64,000 nucleotides of DNA from Brucella pseudintermedia (lineage in GTDB: Bacteria > Pseudomonadota > Alphaproteobacteria > Rhizobiales > Rhizobiaceae). The notes beneath the pieces are model-generated. The model did no database searches, had not been told where the DNA came from, and saw only the letters and a program-made list of their open reading frames with translations. The position numbers and the translations under genes were made by a program. This document shows positions 34,450-44,100 of this stretch, one piece after another (position 1 is the stretch's first letter; each line of letters starts with the position of its first letter). The stretch lies in the NCBI RefSeq assembly GCF_042697365.1, contig NZ_CP137604.1. One strand, written 5' to 3'.

Positions 34450-35198
34450 ATGCCCCGATGAGCACTCTGGCCGAAATCCGCCTCGATGACGTCCGTTTCA
34501 GTTATGGTGAAACTGCCATGCACTTCGATGCGACGATAACAGGCGGTGTCATTGCCGCGATTGTCGGGCCAAGCGGTTCCGGCAAGTCGACGCTTCTCAA
34601 CCTGATCGCCGGTTTTGAATTTCCCGGATCCGGCCGCATCCTGATCGGCGGCAACGACGTCAGCGCGTTTTCACCGGCGGACCGGCCTGTTTCGATGGTG
34701 TTTCAGGAAAACAATCTTTTTGCCCACCTGACTGTCGAGCAGAATGTCGGTCTCGGGCGTTCAACGAACCTCAAACTCTCCGCACAGGATCGCGCCGACA
34801 TCGCGGAAGCCTTGTCGCGCGTCGGGCTTGCAGGCAAGGAACAGCGCAAGCCCGAAGCTCTGTCAGGAGGCGAACGCCAGCGTGTGGCGATTGCCCGAGC
34901 CCTCATACGCCAGCGCCCCGTTCTGCTTCTTGACGAAGCCTTTGCTTCGCTTGGGCCAGCGCTGCGGCATCAGATGCTGGATCTGGTCAGGGAGCTTCAG
35001 ATCGAAACTGGCATGACGGTGCTGATGGTGACCCACACGCCCGAAGATGCGATCTACCTTGATGCAGTGTTGCTTTTTCTCGACAGTGGCCGGATTTCCG
35101 CCATGGGGCCCGCTGGTGAACTGCTCTCACCGGCTGGACCGGAAGCACTGCGGCACTATATCGGCGAAAAGCGCAATTCGGGGCTGGGCCTCAAATAG
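34446..35198 (+). CDS. thiQ: Thiamine ABC transporter, ATP-binding protein
   Basis: The 250-residue ATPase has Walker A GPSGSGKST near residue 41, signature LSGGERQRVAIARAL near 140 and Walker B VLLLDEAFASLGP near 160. The Q-loop is in MVFQENNLFAHLT. It powers thiamine import with ThiP. Its ATG overlaps the thiP stop (ATGA), so the three genes are translationally coupled. The aspartate after Walker B seen in many ABC proteins is replaced (EAFASLGP). Confidence 0.93.
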   Translation: MNAPMSTLAEIRLDDVRFSYGETAMHFDATITGGVIAAIVGPSGSGKSTLLNLIAGFEFPGSGRILIGGNDVSAFSPADRPVSMVFQENNLFAHLTVEQNVGLGRSTNLKLSAQDRADIAEALSRVGLAGKEQRKPEALSGGERQRVAIARALIRQRPVLLLDEAFASLGPALRHQMLDLVRELQIETGMTVLMVTHTPEDAIYLDAVLLFLDSGRISAMGPAGELLSPAGPEALRHYIGEKRNSGLGLK

Positions 35199-35328
35199 AG
35201 TTACGGTTGCGGACATATTTTGTTCGCAATCTGCCGGAAGAACCGGCTACAGATTCTTGTAGGCTTTCAGCTCTGTGGCTAGATTTGTCCCGGATCATAC
35301 AATCTGATTCAGAAGCGAGGATAAAATA

Positions 35329-36861
35329 CTGTTCCGTCAATCGACCCGTCTCCGGGCCTTCCTGTGTCTGCCGATCTCCCTGCCAGATTGGACGCAGCAA
35401 AATTGGCGGAAACCAGCCATCGGTTTTGGCTTGTTCGCGGTTGCCCTGATTTCAGGCTGCCAGTCGATCAATTCCAGCAAGGATCTGGGGTTACAGCCAT
35501 CCGACAACCCCGTGACGGTCGACAACGTGACGCGTAATGACCGGCTGGCACAGCTTGGCGCCCAGCAACACCCGCGCATCCTCGCCACTTATGGCGGCGA
35601 ATACAAGGACCAGAAGCTTGAGCGCATGGTGGCGAAGATCGTCGGCAAGCTGACGACTGTCACCGACAAGCCGGACCAGACCTACCGCATTACTATTCTC
35701 GACAGTCCGAATATCAATGCCTTCGCATTGCCGGGCGGCTATCTCTATGTGACGCGCGGCCTGCTTGCGCTCGCCAATGACTCCTCCGAAGTCGCAGCCG
35801 TGATCGCCCATGAAATGGGTCACGTTATCGCCAATCACGGCATTCTGCGGCAGGAAAAGGAAGCCGAGACCGCGATTGCCGGGCGCGTCGCCAGCGAAGT
35901 TCTGCATAACGAATCCGCCAGCCGAGAGGAAGCGCTGCGCGGCAAGCTGCGGCTTGCCCAGTTCTCGCGTAATCAGGAATTGCAGGCGGATGCCATCGGC
36001 ATCAAGATGATCGGCGAAGCCGGATACGATCCGTTCGCTTCGGCGCGTTTTCTGCAATCGATGGAAGCCTATCAGAGCTTTCGTTCGGTTTCGGGTGCGA
36101 CCGATGCCAGCCTCGACTTTCTTGCAAGCCACCCGGCAACGCCGCAGCGCATCCAGCTTGCGCTTGGCCATGCGCGCCGCATCGGCGCGCCAGGCGTCGG
36201 CACGACCGACCGCGGTTCCTTCCTCGACGGTATAGACGGCATCCTTTACGGCGATTCGCCCAGCGAAGGTTATGTCCGCGAGCAGACCTTCATTCATCCG
36301 AAGCTCGGCGTGACTTTCCGCGCACCAGATGGATTCAGCATCGATAATTCGGCCAATGCGGTGATGGCCAGCGGCCCCGGCGAAGTGGCCATCCGTTTCG
36401 ATGGCGCGTCTCTTCCGGCAGGGTCGAACCTTGCCGATTATATTCGTTCCGGTTGGGTCACCGGCCTCGATGACAGTTCGATCCAGACCACCACCATCAA
36501 CGGTCTGCCCGCCGCGACCGCCCGCGCCAGTGCCGACCGGTGGCAGTTCGACATCGTGGTCATCGGCGCCAACAACAAGGTCTATCGCTTCCTAACGGCA
36601 GCTCCGAAAGGCAGCAACGCTCTTCTGCCCGCCTCACAAACTGTCACGCAGTCGTTCCGCCTGCTATCCCCGGCCGAGCAAAACGCCATCAAGCCGCTTC
36701 GCATCCGCGTTGTAACAGTGAAGCCGGGCGACACGCTGGCCAGCCTGTCGGCACGCATGCAGGGCACGACACGCAAGCTGGAATTGTTCCGCCTTCTCAA
36801 CGCCATGTCTGCGGGGGCAACAGTTTCGGTTGGCGACCGCGTGAAGCTGATCAGCGAGTAA
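35329..36861 (+). CDS. M48-family metalloprotease, lipoprotein, with C-terminal LysM-like segment
   Basis: The protein contains the zinc motif HEMGH (in VIAHEMGHVIANHG) and a downstream Glu ligand in NQELQADAIG. A conserved ligand-like C-terminal region and an LysM-like end (VKPGDTLASLSARM) follow. Near the N-terminus the hydrophobic AIGFGLFAVALISGC looks like a lipobox. The first standard start codon in frame is TTG 35431, which falls inside that hydrophobic segment and has no ribosome site. A GCGAGGA site precedes CTG 35329, so I place the start there (510 residues). It is probably envelope protein quality control (BepA/LoiP-like). Confidence 0.8.
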   Translation: MFRQSTRLRAFLCLPISLPDWTQQNWRKPAIGFGLFAVALISGCQSINSSKDLGLQPSDNPVTVDNVTRNDRLAQLGAQQHPRILATYGGEYKDQKLERMVAKIVGKLTTVTDKPDQTYRITILDSPNINAFALPGGYLYVTRGLLALANDSSEVAAVIAHEMGHVIANHGILRQEKEAETAIAGRVASEVLHNESASREEALRGKLRLAQFSRNQELQADAIGIKMIGEAGYDPFASARFLQSMEAYQSFRSVSGATDASLDFLASHPATPQRIQLALGHARRIGAPGVGTTDRGSFLDGIDGILYGDSPSEGYVREQTFIHPKLGVTFRAPDGFSIDNSANAVMASGPGEVAIRFDGASLPAGSNLADYIRSGWVTGLDDSSIQTTTINGLPAATARASADRWQFDIVVIGANNKVYRFLTAAPKGSNALLPASQTVTQSFRLLSPAEQNAIKPLRIRVVTVKPGDTLASLSARMQGTTRKLELFRLLNAMSAGATVSVGDRVKLISE

Positions 36862-36867
36862 GACAGA

Positions 36868-37572
36868 ATGACGGAAACGATCATCCACTCGGTCCTGGCC
36901 GGAAAAGTCGCACCTCTTGGAGACCGCCGCGTCCCAAGCGGCATCGACAAGCAGCCCGTGTCGGGCAAGGTCCGTGTGACCTTCGAGGGGCTGGATTGCG
37001 ATGCACAGGGTGACCGAAAGGTGCATGGCGGACCGGAAAAGGCGCTCCATCATTACCCGCATGACCATTACGCGCTCTGGCGCGAAGAAATCGGCGACAA
37101 CCCGCGTCTGAGCGCGCGTGGTGCGTTCGGCGAAAACATTTCCACCTCTGGTCTCGACGAACGCAATGTCGCCGTGGGTGACCGGTTCCGCCTTGGCAGT
37201 GCGCTTGTGGAAGTATCGCAGGGACGCCAGCCCTGCTGGAAACTGAACGAGCGTTTTGCAACAGCCGACATGGCTGTGCGCGTCCAGAAGACAGGACGGA
37301 CGGGCTGGTACTATCGCGTTCTGGAAGAAGGCCATGTGGAAGCCGGAGATGCGATGACGCTCATCGATCGGCTTTCACCGGAATGGACGCTGCATCGCGT
37401 CTGGCATCTGCTTTATGTCGATACGCTGAATTACGACGAACTGGCATCAATGGCCGAGCTTTCGCACCTCGCCGACAGTTGGAGGCGCTATGCCGTGCGC
37501 CGTCTAGAAAATCGCAAGGTCGAGGACTGGTCCTCCCGGCTTGAAGGCAAGGCGGTGGAACCACAAAAGTAA
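36868..37572 (+). CDS. MOSC domain protein, YiiM-like
   Basis: The 234-residue protein has a MOSC domain: DRRVPSGIDKQPVSGKVRV, KVHGGPEKALHHYPHDHY near residue 52, GAFGENISTSGLDE near 90 and GRQPCWKLNERF near 116, with the conserved Cys. The C-terminal helical part (about 160-220) matches the 3-alpha domain of YiiM. YiiM-like proteins use molybdenum cofactor to reduce N-hydroxylated compounds. It begins 6 bases after the M48 gene, so co-transcription is likely but a functional link is not evident. Confidence 0.85.
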   Translation: MTETIIHSVLAGKVAPLGDRRVPSGIDKQPVSGKVRVTFEGLDCDAQGDRKVHGGPEKALHHYPHDHYALWREEIGDNPRLSARGAFGENISTSGLDERNVAVGDRFRLGSALVEVSQGRQPCWKLNERFATADMAVRVQKTGRTGWYYRVLEEGHVEAGDAMTLIDRLSPEWTLHRVWHLLYVDTLNYDELASMAELSHLADSWRRYAVRRLENRKVEDWSSRLEGKAVEPQK

Positions 37573-37617
37573 GGAGCCACCTGGCCCCTCTACTTGTGTT
37601 GCCCTGATTGTTGCGGC

Positions 37618-38553
37618 TTATGCCTGATAAGCCGCCAGTTCGTGCTGGCTCAACAGGGCTATCTTCAGTTTCTCCATTGCACGGCTTTCGATCTGCCGCA
37701 CCCGTTCCTTGGAGATGCCGAGCTTTTCACCCAGCGCTTCCAGCGTCACGCCATCATCATCGAGACGGCGCTCGCGGATAATATGCAATTCACGCTCGTT
37801 CAGCGTGTCGAGCGCCACGTTGAGCCACTGGTTACGGCGTTCCATATCGATGGAGCTTTCCGCGATTTCATCCTGCAAGGGATGATCGTCGACCAGAAAA
37901 TCCATGCGGCGCGACGCACCCGACTCCTCGTTGTTTACGGGGGCGGAAAGCGAACTGTCCGGCCCCGACAACCGACTGTCCATGATCTCGACATCGCTCG
38001 CTGACACGCCAAGCTGATCGGAAATTTCCCGATAAATCTCCGCCTTGCTCATGGTGTCGTCCGATTGGGCGAGTTTTGAACGAAGACGCCGCAGGTTGAA
38101 GAACAGTGCCTTCTGCGCCGAACTTGTGCCGCCCCGCACAATCGACCAGTTGCGCAGGATATAATCCTGCATGGATGCGCGAATCCACCAGGATGCATAG
38201 GTGGAGAAACGCACTTCCCGTTCGGGGTCGAAACGCGCTGCAGCCTCCAGAAGGCCGACATAGCCCTCCTGAATGAGATCGCTCATCGGCAGTTTGAACT
38301 TGCGGAAGCGTCCCGCCATCGAGATAACCAGCCGCATATGCGCGGAAGTGATGCGATGGAGGGCTTCCTGATCCTTCAGCTCCCTCCAGCGAATGGCGAG
38401 ATCGCGTTCCTCTTCGCGCTCCAGATAAGGAGCTGACATCGCGCTGCGGATCATGGATTGGGAAGAGGCTGCTGTCGCCGGGAGGCTGCGCGCAACCATA
38501 GGCATACGATTGGCTGGAACTGCGGAAGAACTGCTCATGGATGACTGCTTCAT
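37618..38553 (-). CDS. rpoH2: Sigma-32-type RNA polymerase sigma factor RpoH2
   Basis: From ATG 38553 (ACAGGAGAACC ribosome site) the protein has 311 residues. Region 2 includes the core-binding HMRLVISMAGRFRKFKLPMSDLIQEG and the RpoH box QKALFFNLRRLR. Region 4 includes ERELHIIRERRLDDDGVTLEALGEKLGISKERVRQIESRAM. The first 45 residues are a serine/alanine-rich extension. Rhizobiales carry two RpoH proteins; gene order beside carD, helicase and thiolase suggests the second. It should direct stress and envelope genes. Confidence 0.88.
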   Translation of the reverse strand: MKQSSMSSSSAVPANRMPMVARSLPATAASSQSMIRSAMSAPYLEREEERDLAIRWRELKDQEALHRITSAHMRLVISMAGRFRKFKLPMSDLIQEGYVGLLEAAARFDPEREVRFSTYASWWIRASMQDYILRNWSIVRGGTSSAQKALFFNLRRLRSKLAQSDDTMSKAEIYREISDQLGVSASDVEIMDSRLSGPDSSLSAPVNNEESGASRRMDFLVDDHPLQDEIAESSIDMERRNQWLNVALDTLNERELHIIRERRLDDDGVTLEALGEKLGISKERVRQIESRAMEKLKIALLSQHELAAYQA

Positions 38554-38956
38554 CTGGTTCTCCTGTTCTGAACTCACGCCCCGTCGGGCGTTCAGTGGAA
38601 GGATATGCCAGTCCCTCAAAGACTCCTTGGACGGCTAGCAAAACCGCCCAAAACTCCCCGCCAGGCCCATTCTTTGGCCAACATGATTACGCCGCAAAAC
38701 AAACCCGTTTACGAACTGGTGTCTGGGAGAACGCACCAGCTGCGTTCAGGTTCCCTCCCGATCAGGATAAATCTTTGAGAATGCAGGACGATGACTGAAA
38801 GGGTTAACGACCGATTGCAAAACTCAATAAAACTTTAACCAAAGAATACCGCCGTTTCCTGCACGAAGGACGGCGCAGATCCGGCCTTTGCCGATGAACG
38901 GCAAATAAAAAGCCCGGCTGGAGCCGGGCCTTTTAGAAAGAAAAAGAAAGCGAAGC
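38554..38956. other. Intergenic region between rpoH2 and carD
   Basis: These 403 bases hold the rpoH2 promoter region on the minus strand and the carD terminator at 38907-38934. No convincing ORF is seen. The stretch near 38800-38850 is AT-rich. Confidence 0.6.
38907..38934 (-). terminator. Terminator of carD
   Basis: GCCCGGC-TGGA-GCCGGGC flanked by A and T runs. On the minus strand it is followed by TTTTTATTT. Confidence 0.85.
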
Positions 38957-39538
38957 TTACGCGGCTTCAACTTCATCGTCGTCGAGATCGGCCTCAGCAT
39001 CGGCCTTGCCGCGCTTCGGACCCTTGGCGAGATTGGCTTCGATCAAACGAACCGCTTCGGTTTCCGAGAGCTTGTTCACGGCTGCGATTTCGCGCGCCAT
39101 GCGATCAAGCGCGGCTTCGTAAAGCTGGCGTTCCGAATAGGACTGTTCCGGCTGGTTTTCAGCGCGGAAAAGATCGCGAACGACTTCCGAGATCGAGATC
39201 AGATCGCCGGAATTGATCTTTGCATCATATTCCTGCGCGCGGCGCGACCACATTGTGCGCTTCACACGTGCGCGGCCCTGAACAACCTTCAATGCACGTT
39301 CAACATAATCGGTCTCCGACAGCTTGCGCATACCGATGGAAGCGGCTTTGGCAACCGGCACCTTCAGGCGCATCTTGTCTTTTTCGAAATCGATCACGAA
39401 GAGCTCGAGCTTGTGACCTGCCACTTCCTGCTCTTCGATCGTCACGATCTGGCCAACGCCATGAGCCGGATATACGATGGCCTCACCGGCCTTGAAACCG
39501 CCACGCGCTACTGGAGACTTTTTCTGCTGGGATGACAT
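38957..39538 (-). CDS. carD: CarD-family transcriptional regulator
   Basis: The protein has 193 residues from ATG 39538. The N-terminal RNAP-interaction (Tudor-like) domain starts FKAGEAIVYPAHGVGQI and includes LFVIDFEKDKMRLKVPVAK. A helical DNA-binding domain follows (SRRAQEYDAKINSGDLISISEVV, RDLFRAENQPEQSYSERQLYEAALDRMAREI). The acidic tail (residues about 175-193) is typical. CarD stabilises open promoter complexes, especially at rRNA promoters. An ATG three codons upstream (39547) has its ribosome site too close, so I prefer 39538. Confidence 0.9.
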   Translation of the reverse strand: MSSQQKKSPVARGGFKAGEAIVYPAHGVGQIVTIEEQEVAGHKLELFVIDFEKDKMRLKVPVAKAASIGMRKLSETDYVERALKVVQGRARVKRTMWSRRAQEYDAKINSGDLISISEVVRDLFRAENQPEQSYSERQLYEAALDRMAREIAAVNKLSETEAVRLIEANLAKGPKRGKADAEADLDDDEVEAA

Positions 39539-40110
39539 ACGCTTCATTACTCCCTGTTGTGCCCGGCGCGCCCCGCCGGTTGACACATGATGTTCGACCG
39601 CGCTCCGGAGAAATGAAGCACGGACGTTGCTTGTCGGTTTGCAACTGAAAACGTGTCTGACGACAAATCTAACCGACCGGGTGTACGGTGAGGAGGACGA
39701 CGCCATCGCAATCATCTTCCCCGGTGCCATTCAGCCCGGTACTAAAGATCAGCCCTTTCAGAGATTAACGCATAGCGCCACGACTTGACGTCCAGTCACC
39801 GAAATTATCGTGACAAGCTAACACAATTTCGCGCAAGAATCAACAAATTGCCAGATATGCTGTATCCGGCAACGCAACACACCTAAAAGATGGGCGTTTT
39901 CCCGTGATTTCATTCGTCTTTTGCCGGTGCGTCACAGAAAATGCAAGTGATAAATCCTGCTTTTCCGTAATGCCGTTCATCCTGTCAGTGTTGACAGGAT
40001 GAACCGTGGTGTTCCGCAGGTGCGAAACCTTCTAAAACAACGAGATACTTATAAAGTACCATACTGCTCGCAGGAGCCTGAAAGCACGGACCTGCTATAC
40101 CGTGCCGGTA
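39539..40110. other. Intergenic region between carD and fdxA
   Basis: These 572 bases are unusually long for this region and contain no credible ORF. They include AT-rich promoter-like stretches near 39820-39870 upstream of carD. The strongest structure is the perfect 13-bp inverted repeat at 39975-40004. A 70-codon frame from 39999 runs antisense into fdxA and looks spurious. Confidence 0.55.
39975..40004. other. Perfect 13-bp inverted repeat (GTTCATCCTGTCA / TGACAGGATGAAC)
   Basis: Two perfect 13-base arms flank GTGT, 106 bases downstream of the fdxA stop. Neither strand shows a T-run after it. It could be a protein-binding operator, a 3' stabiliser of fdxA mRNA, or part of a small RNA. 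Confidence 0.6.
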
Positions 40111-40449
40111 TTAGTCGCCGCTACCCGGCTCGGCAGAGAAATACTTCTCCAGCTTGCCGGCCACGCCATCCATTTCCTTGGCTTCGGGAAGGGCATCCTT
40201 CTTCGCGGTAATATTGGGCCATTTTGCCGCATATTCCGTATTCAGTTCCAACCACTTGTCGAGGCCCGGCTCGGTGTCGGGGCTGATCGCCTCGGCAGGG
40301 CATTCCGGTTCACATACGCCGCAGTCGATGCACTCGTCGGGATTGATGACGAGCATGTTTTCGCCTTCGTAGAAACAATCGACCGGGCAGACCTCGACGC
40401 AGTCCGTATATTTGCAGCGAATGCAATTATCGGTCACGACATACGTCAT
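40111..40449 (-). CDS. fdxA: Seven-iron ferredoxin FdxA
   Basis: The 112-residue protein opens TYVVTDNCIRCKYTDCVEVC. The cysteine pattern CxxC...CxxxC of the 3Fe-4S cluster is followed by CIDCGVCEPECP of the 4Fe-4S cluster. The C-terminal extension after residue 65 is typical of the FdxA group. It is a soluble electron carrier. An AGGAG ribosome site lies 7 bases before the ATG. It has long spacers on both sides, so it is monocistronic. Confidence 0.94.
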   Translation of the reverse strand: MTYVVTDNCIRCKYTDCVEVCPVDCFYEGENMLVINPDECIDCGVCEPECPAEAISPDTEPGLDKWLELNTEYAAKWPNITAKKDALPEAKEMDGVAGKLEKYFSAEPGSGD

Positions 40450-40802
40450 CGTCGAACTCCTGTTGCCGCCCGAATTTTTGAACAGGCAGCTTATCTATCC
40501 TACAGCTTTGCGCCGATATTCCGACAAGCCGACAATCAGCCCGGGGCCCTGGAATATCTCGCCACGAAGTCACCGTGCACGGAAATGGTTGCGGGTATCA
40601 GCCCATGCCCTTTTATGACAATGCGTGAGGTAACGATTTTATCCCGCCGTGACAAGGGTACAAACGCCGCAATATCACGAAGTCACCCATGCCTGAAACG
40701 GCATTTCGTTTAGCGGCTTCGGCTTGGAAAACGCTTTCGCCGGAACGGCCCGGCGAGCAATTTCCATCACTACCGCAAGGCGCCTGCGGCAACGCGTCCA
40801 TC
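40450..40802. other. Intergenic region upstream of fdxA
   Basis: These 353 bases hold the fdxA promoter region and the 3' end of the S4/helicase transcript. Short frames on both strands overlap one another and show no recognisable protein. I see no strong terminator. Confidence 0.5.
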
Positions 40803-41186
40803 TCAGTTTCCGCGCAAACGATCCGTTTCGCGGCGGTCTTTCTTGGTTGGCCTTCCCGCGCCGCTCTCGCGCTGCGGCGTTGCGGACTCGACAGCCGCCG
40901 CAGAAACTGGCGGCGGGGAAAGATCTTCATAAAGAAGTTGGGCCTCGGGTGCCGGACCCCGCCGCTCTCCCGGAGCCAGTATCTTGTAGACGAGGATGCG
41001 CCGGTCCAGCGTAATGGTCAGTACGTCGCCGACCTTTACCTGATACGCAGCCTGTTCGATCTTGTCGCGATTGACCCGGACCTTGCCGCCGACGGCGAGT
41101 TTCGCCGCCAGCGATCTTGATTTGACCACGCGCGCAAAAAACAGCCACTTGTCAATGCGCTGTCTTCCGCCTTGTTCGCCGGTCAT
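40803..41186 (-). CDS. RNA-binding S4 domain protein (Hsp15-like)
   Basis: The 127-residue protein has an S4 domain at residues 8-70: GRQRIDKWLFFARVVKSRSLAAKLAVGGKVRVNRDKIEQ. A basic, proline-rich tail follows. Hsp15-type proteins bind stalled 50S subunits carrying peptidyl-tRNA. It begins one base after the helicase stop, so it is translationally linked to the RNA helicase and the pair probably acts in RNA or ribosome metabolism. Confidence 0.85.
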   Translation of the reverse strand: MTGEQGGRQRIDKWLFFARVVKSRSLAAKLAVGGKVRVNRDKIEQAAYQVKVGDVLTITLDRRILVYKILAPGERRGPAPEAQLLYEDLSPPPVSAAAVESATPQRESGAGRPTKKDRRETDRLRGN

Positions 41187-41187
41187 C

Positions 41188-44100
41188 TTACTTCTTCATC
41201 TGCTCCTTAAGGGCCAGAAGCTTGGCGAAAGGTGAGTCGGGATCGATGCGTGCAGGACGCTCCTGCTCGACACGCTTGCCGCCCTGATGACTATGATCGC
41301 GCTTCTGCTGACGCGGATTGCCGCCGCGGAAGTCGCCTTTGCCACCTTCGCGCTTATCCTCGCCGTCATGCCGCTTTTGCTTGTCAAAGCGCTTGCCGCC
41401 GCGATCATTGCGGGCCTGCTGCTCCGCACCGTCGGACTTGCGGGCCTCGCCACCCTGATCGCGGTTCTGATGACCGCGATTCTGGTTTCCGCGATTTTGG
41501 CGCTGACGGTTCTGGTCCTGATTGCGGTTGCGGCCCTCGAAGCGGCCCTGACGCCAGAGAAGAACAGGCTTTGGCTCTTCGGCCGCGGCTTCTGCTGTTT
41601 CAACGGCCGGTGCCGCTTCCGCTGCCGCTGGAGCCGCTTCGTCCACCTTGGCTTCGGCCTCCGCCTCGGCAACGACCACCGGTGCGGGCACGGGTTCAGC
41701 CGCTGGAACGGCGGGCTTTTCGGCTTCTGCAACCGGAGAAACGCCAGCTTCCTTGGCGGCGGCTTCAGCCGCGAAAGCGTCGAGCTCGGCGAGCTTCGCC
41801 GTCACCGCAGCAGCTTCCATCGCCTCGTGGCGATAACCGAGGCTGCGCAGGATTTCCTCCATGTCCTCGGTCGTCGCACCGAGAATGGACATCATGGCAG
41901 GCGTAACGATAAAGCGTCCACCGTCATAAGCGCCATCCGGGCGCGCACCGGAACCCGGACGCCAGGCGAGCGCCGGGCGAATGAGATCGGCAAGACGTTC
42001 CAGAATGTCGATGCGCACGGCGCGGCGGCCCAGCACGCGATAGCCTGCCAGACGATAGAACATCGGATCGAAAGCCGGATCGACCACGACCGAAGTGCGG
42101 CCAGCGGCCAGCACATTCACGACATCGCCGTAGCCGGCGCGTTCGCGGCCATCGTTCTTGAGCGCCCACAGCAGCGTAATGAGGCCAGCCGGAGCGGGCT
42201 TCAGCAGCATGGGCATGAAGACATGATAGGCACCGAAACGCACACCCAGACGGCGAAGCGCCGCGCGCGAATCCTGATCGAGGCCGCGCACTTCCTCCGC
42301 CACGTCGCGACGCGGAAGAATGCCCAGATTCTCGACGATCTGGAATGCGAGACCGCGCGTCATGCCGGTCAGGGCATCGGCAGCAGCCAGATCGGTCAGC
42401 GGCTTCAAAACGGTTTCGATATGATGCGCGACAAAACGGTCGATGCGTGCGGCAACCTTGTCGCGCGCGGCTCCCGTAAGCTGTTCGTCGGCCAGGATCA
42501 CCGCGCGCGGCTTCAGCAGGTCATCGCCCGCAACCAGCGTTGCGACCGTTGCACCAACCCAGCGCATGACGCCATCCGAGCCCAGCGCGAAATCGCCGTT
42601 CGGCGCAGCAGCAAAGCGCTCCGCGCGGCGTTCGAACTCGGCGGCCAGCGCCTTTTGTGCAGCCGACTTCACCGCCTTGGCGTCCGGCCCTTCGGCCTGA
42701 ACGTCAGCGGTAAAACGGAATCCTTCCAGTTGCCCGACATTGTGGCCTTCGACAATCACGTCTCCGGCCGGGCTGATTTCTGCTTCAAGCATGGCATTCT
42801 CTCTCAGGCGCCTCATAAGCACGCTTGTCCTGCGGTCTACAAAGCGTTTCGTCAACCTTTCATGCAGCGCGTCGGACAATCTGTCCTCAATTTCGCGCGT
42901 CTTTTCCTGCCAGTGTGTCGGATCGGCAAGCCATCCCGGCCTGTGCGACACGAAAGTCCAGGTGCGGATTTGCGCCACGCGATGCGACAGGGTGTCGATT
43001 TCCCCCTCTGTGCTGTCGGCGCGGCGCACCTGTTCGCTCATATAATCTTCATCGACGCTCCCTCGGCGGACAAGATCCTGATAGATGGTTGCAATGATAT
43101 CGGCATGCTGCGCCGGCGCGATCTTGCGATAATCGGGCAGCGCGCAGGCGTCCCACAAAAGCTCGATCCGCGCCGGCGTCGTCGCAAGCCGCACAATCTC
43201 TTCGTCTTTCGACAAATTTTCAAGCGCTTGTTGATCGACAGCCGGCAAAGCCTTGGCCAGCCCCTCGACCGGCGCAGGTGTTTCCAGAGAATACCGCAGG
43301 GAATCGAGCGACGAAAAGTCGAAACGCGCCGTGCGCCATTGCAAAACTTTCACCGGATCGAAATTATGCGCTTCTACCCGTTCGACCAGTTCTTCATCGA
43401 ATGGATGCACCTGCCCGGTTACGCCGAATGTGCCATCGCGCAGATGCCGGCCTGCGCGTCCGGCAATCTGCCCCACTTCGGCTGGCGTCAGATCGCGGAA
43501 CTGATAGCCATCGAACTTGCGGTTCTGCGCAAAAGCGACATGGTCGACATCAAGATTGAGCCCCATCCCAACAGCATCGGTCGCCACCAGAAAATCGACA
43601 TCGCCCGACTGGTAAAGCTCGACCTGCGCATTACGCGTGCGCGGGCTGAGCGCGCCCATGACTACTGCCGCCCCACCGCGCTGACGGCGGATCAGTTCGG
43701 CAATCGCATAAACCTCATCGGCGGAAAAGGCGACGATGGCGGAACGGTTCGGTAGCCGGGTGATCTTCTTGGAGCCGGCATAGGCCAGATGCGACAGGCG
43801 CGGCCGCGTCACCACATTGATGCCGCGCAGCAGCTTCTCCAGAATGCCGCGCATGGTTGCGGCACCGAGCAGCAGCGTCTCCTGCCGCCCGCGCAGGTGC
43901 AGGATGCGGTCGGTGAAAATATGGCCGCGCTCAAGATCGCCAGCCAGTTGCACTTCATCGATGGCCACGAAAGCTACGTCCGTGCGGCGCGGCATGGCCT
44001 CGACCGTGCAGACGGAATAGCGCGCGCCTGGCGGCACGATCTTTTCCTCGCCCGTCACCAGCGCAACATTGGCCGCGCCGACCCGTTCCACGACGCGGTT

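Noticed and set aside
39999..40211. 70-codon plus-strand frame upstream of fdxA
   Set aside because: It starts inside the inverted repeat and runs antisense into fdxA without a ribosome site or similarity.
41287..43755. An 822-codon plus-strand frame opposite the helicase gene
   Set aside because: It is a shadow of the helicase coding sequence and shows no recognisable domain.
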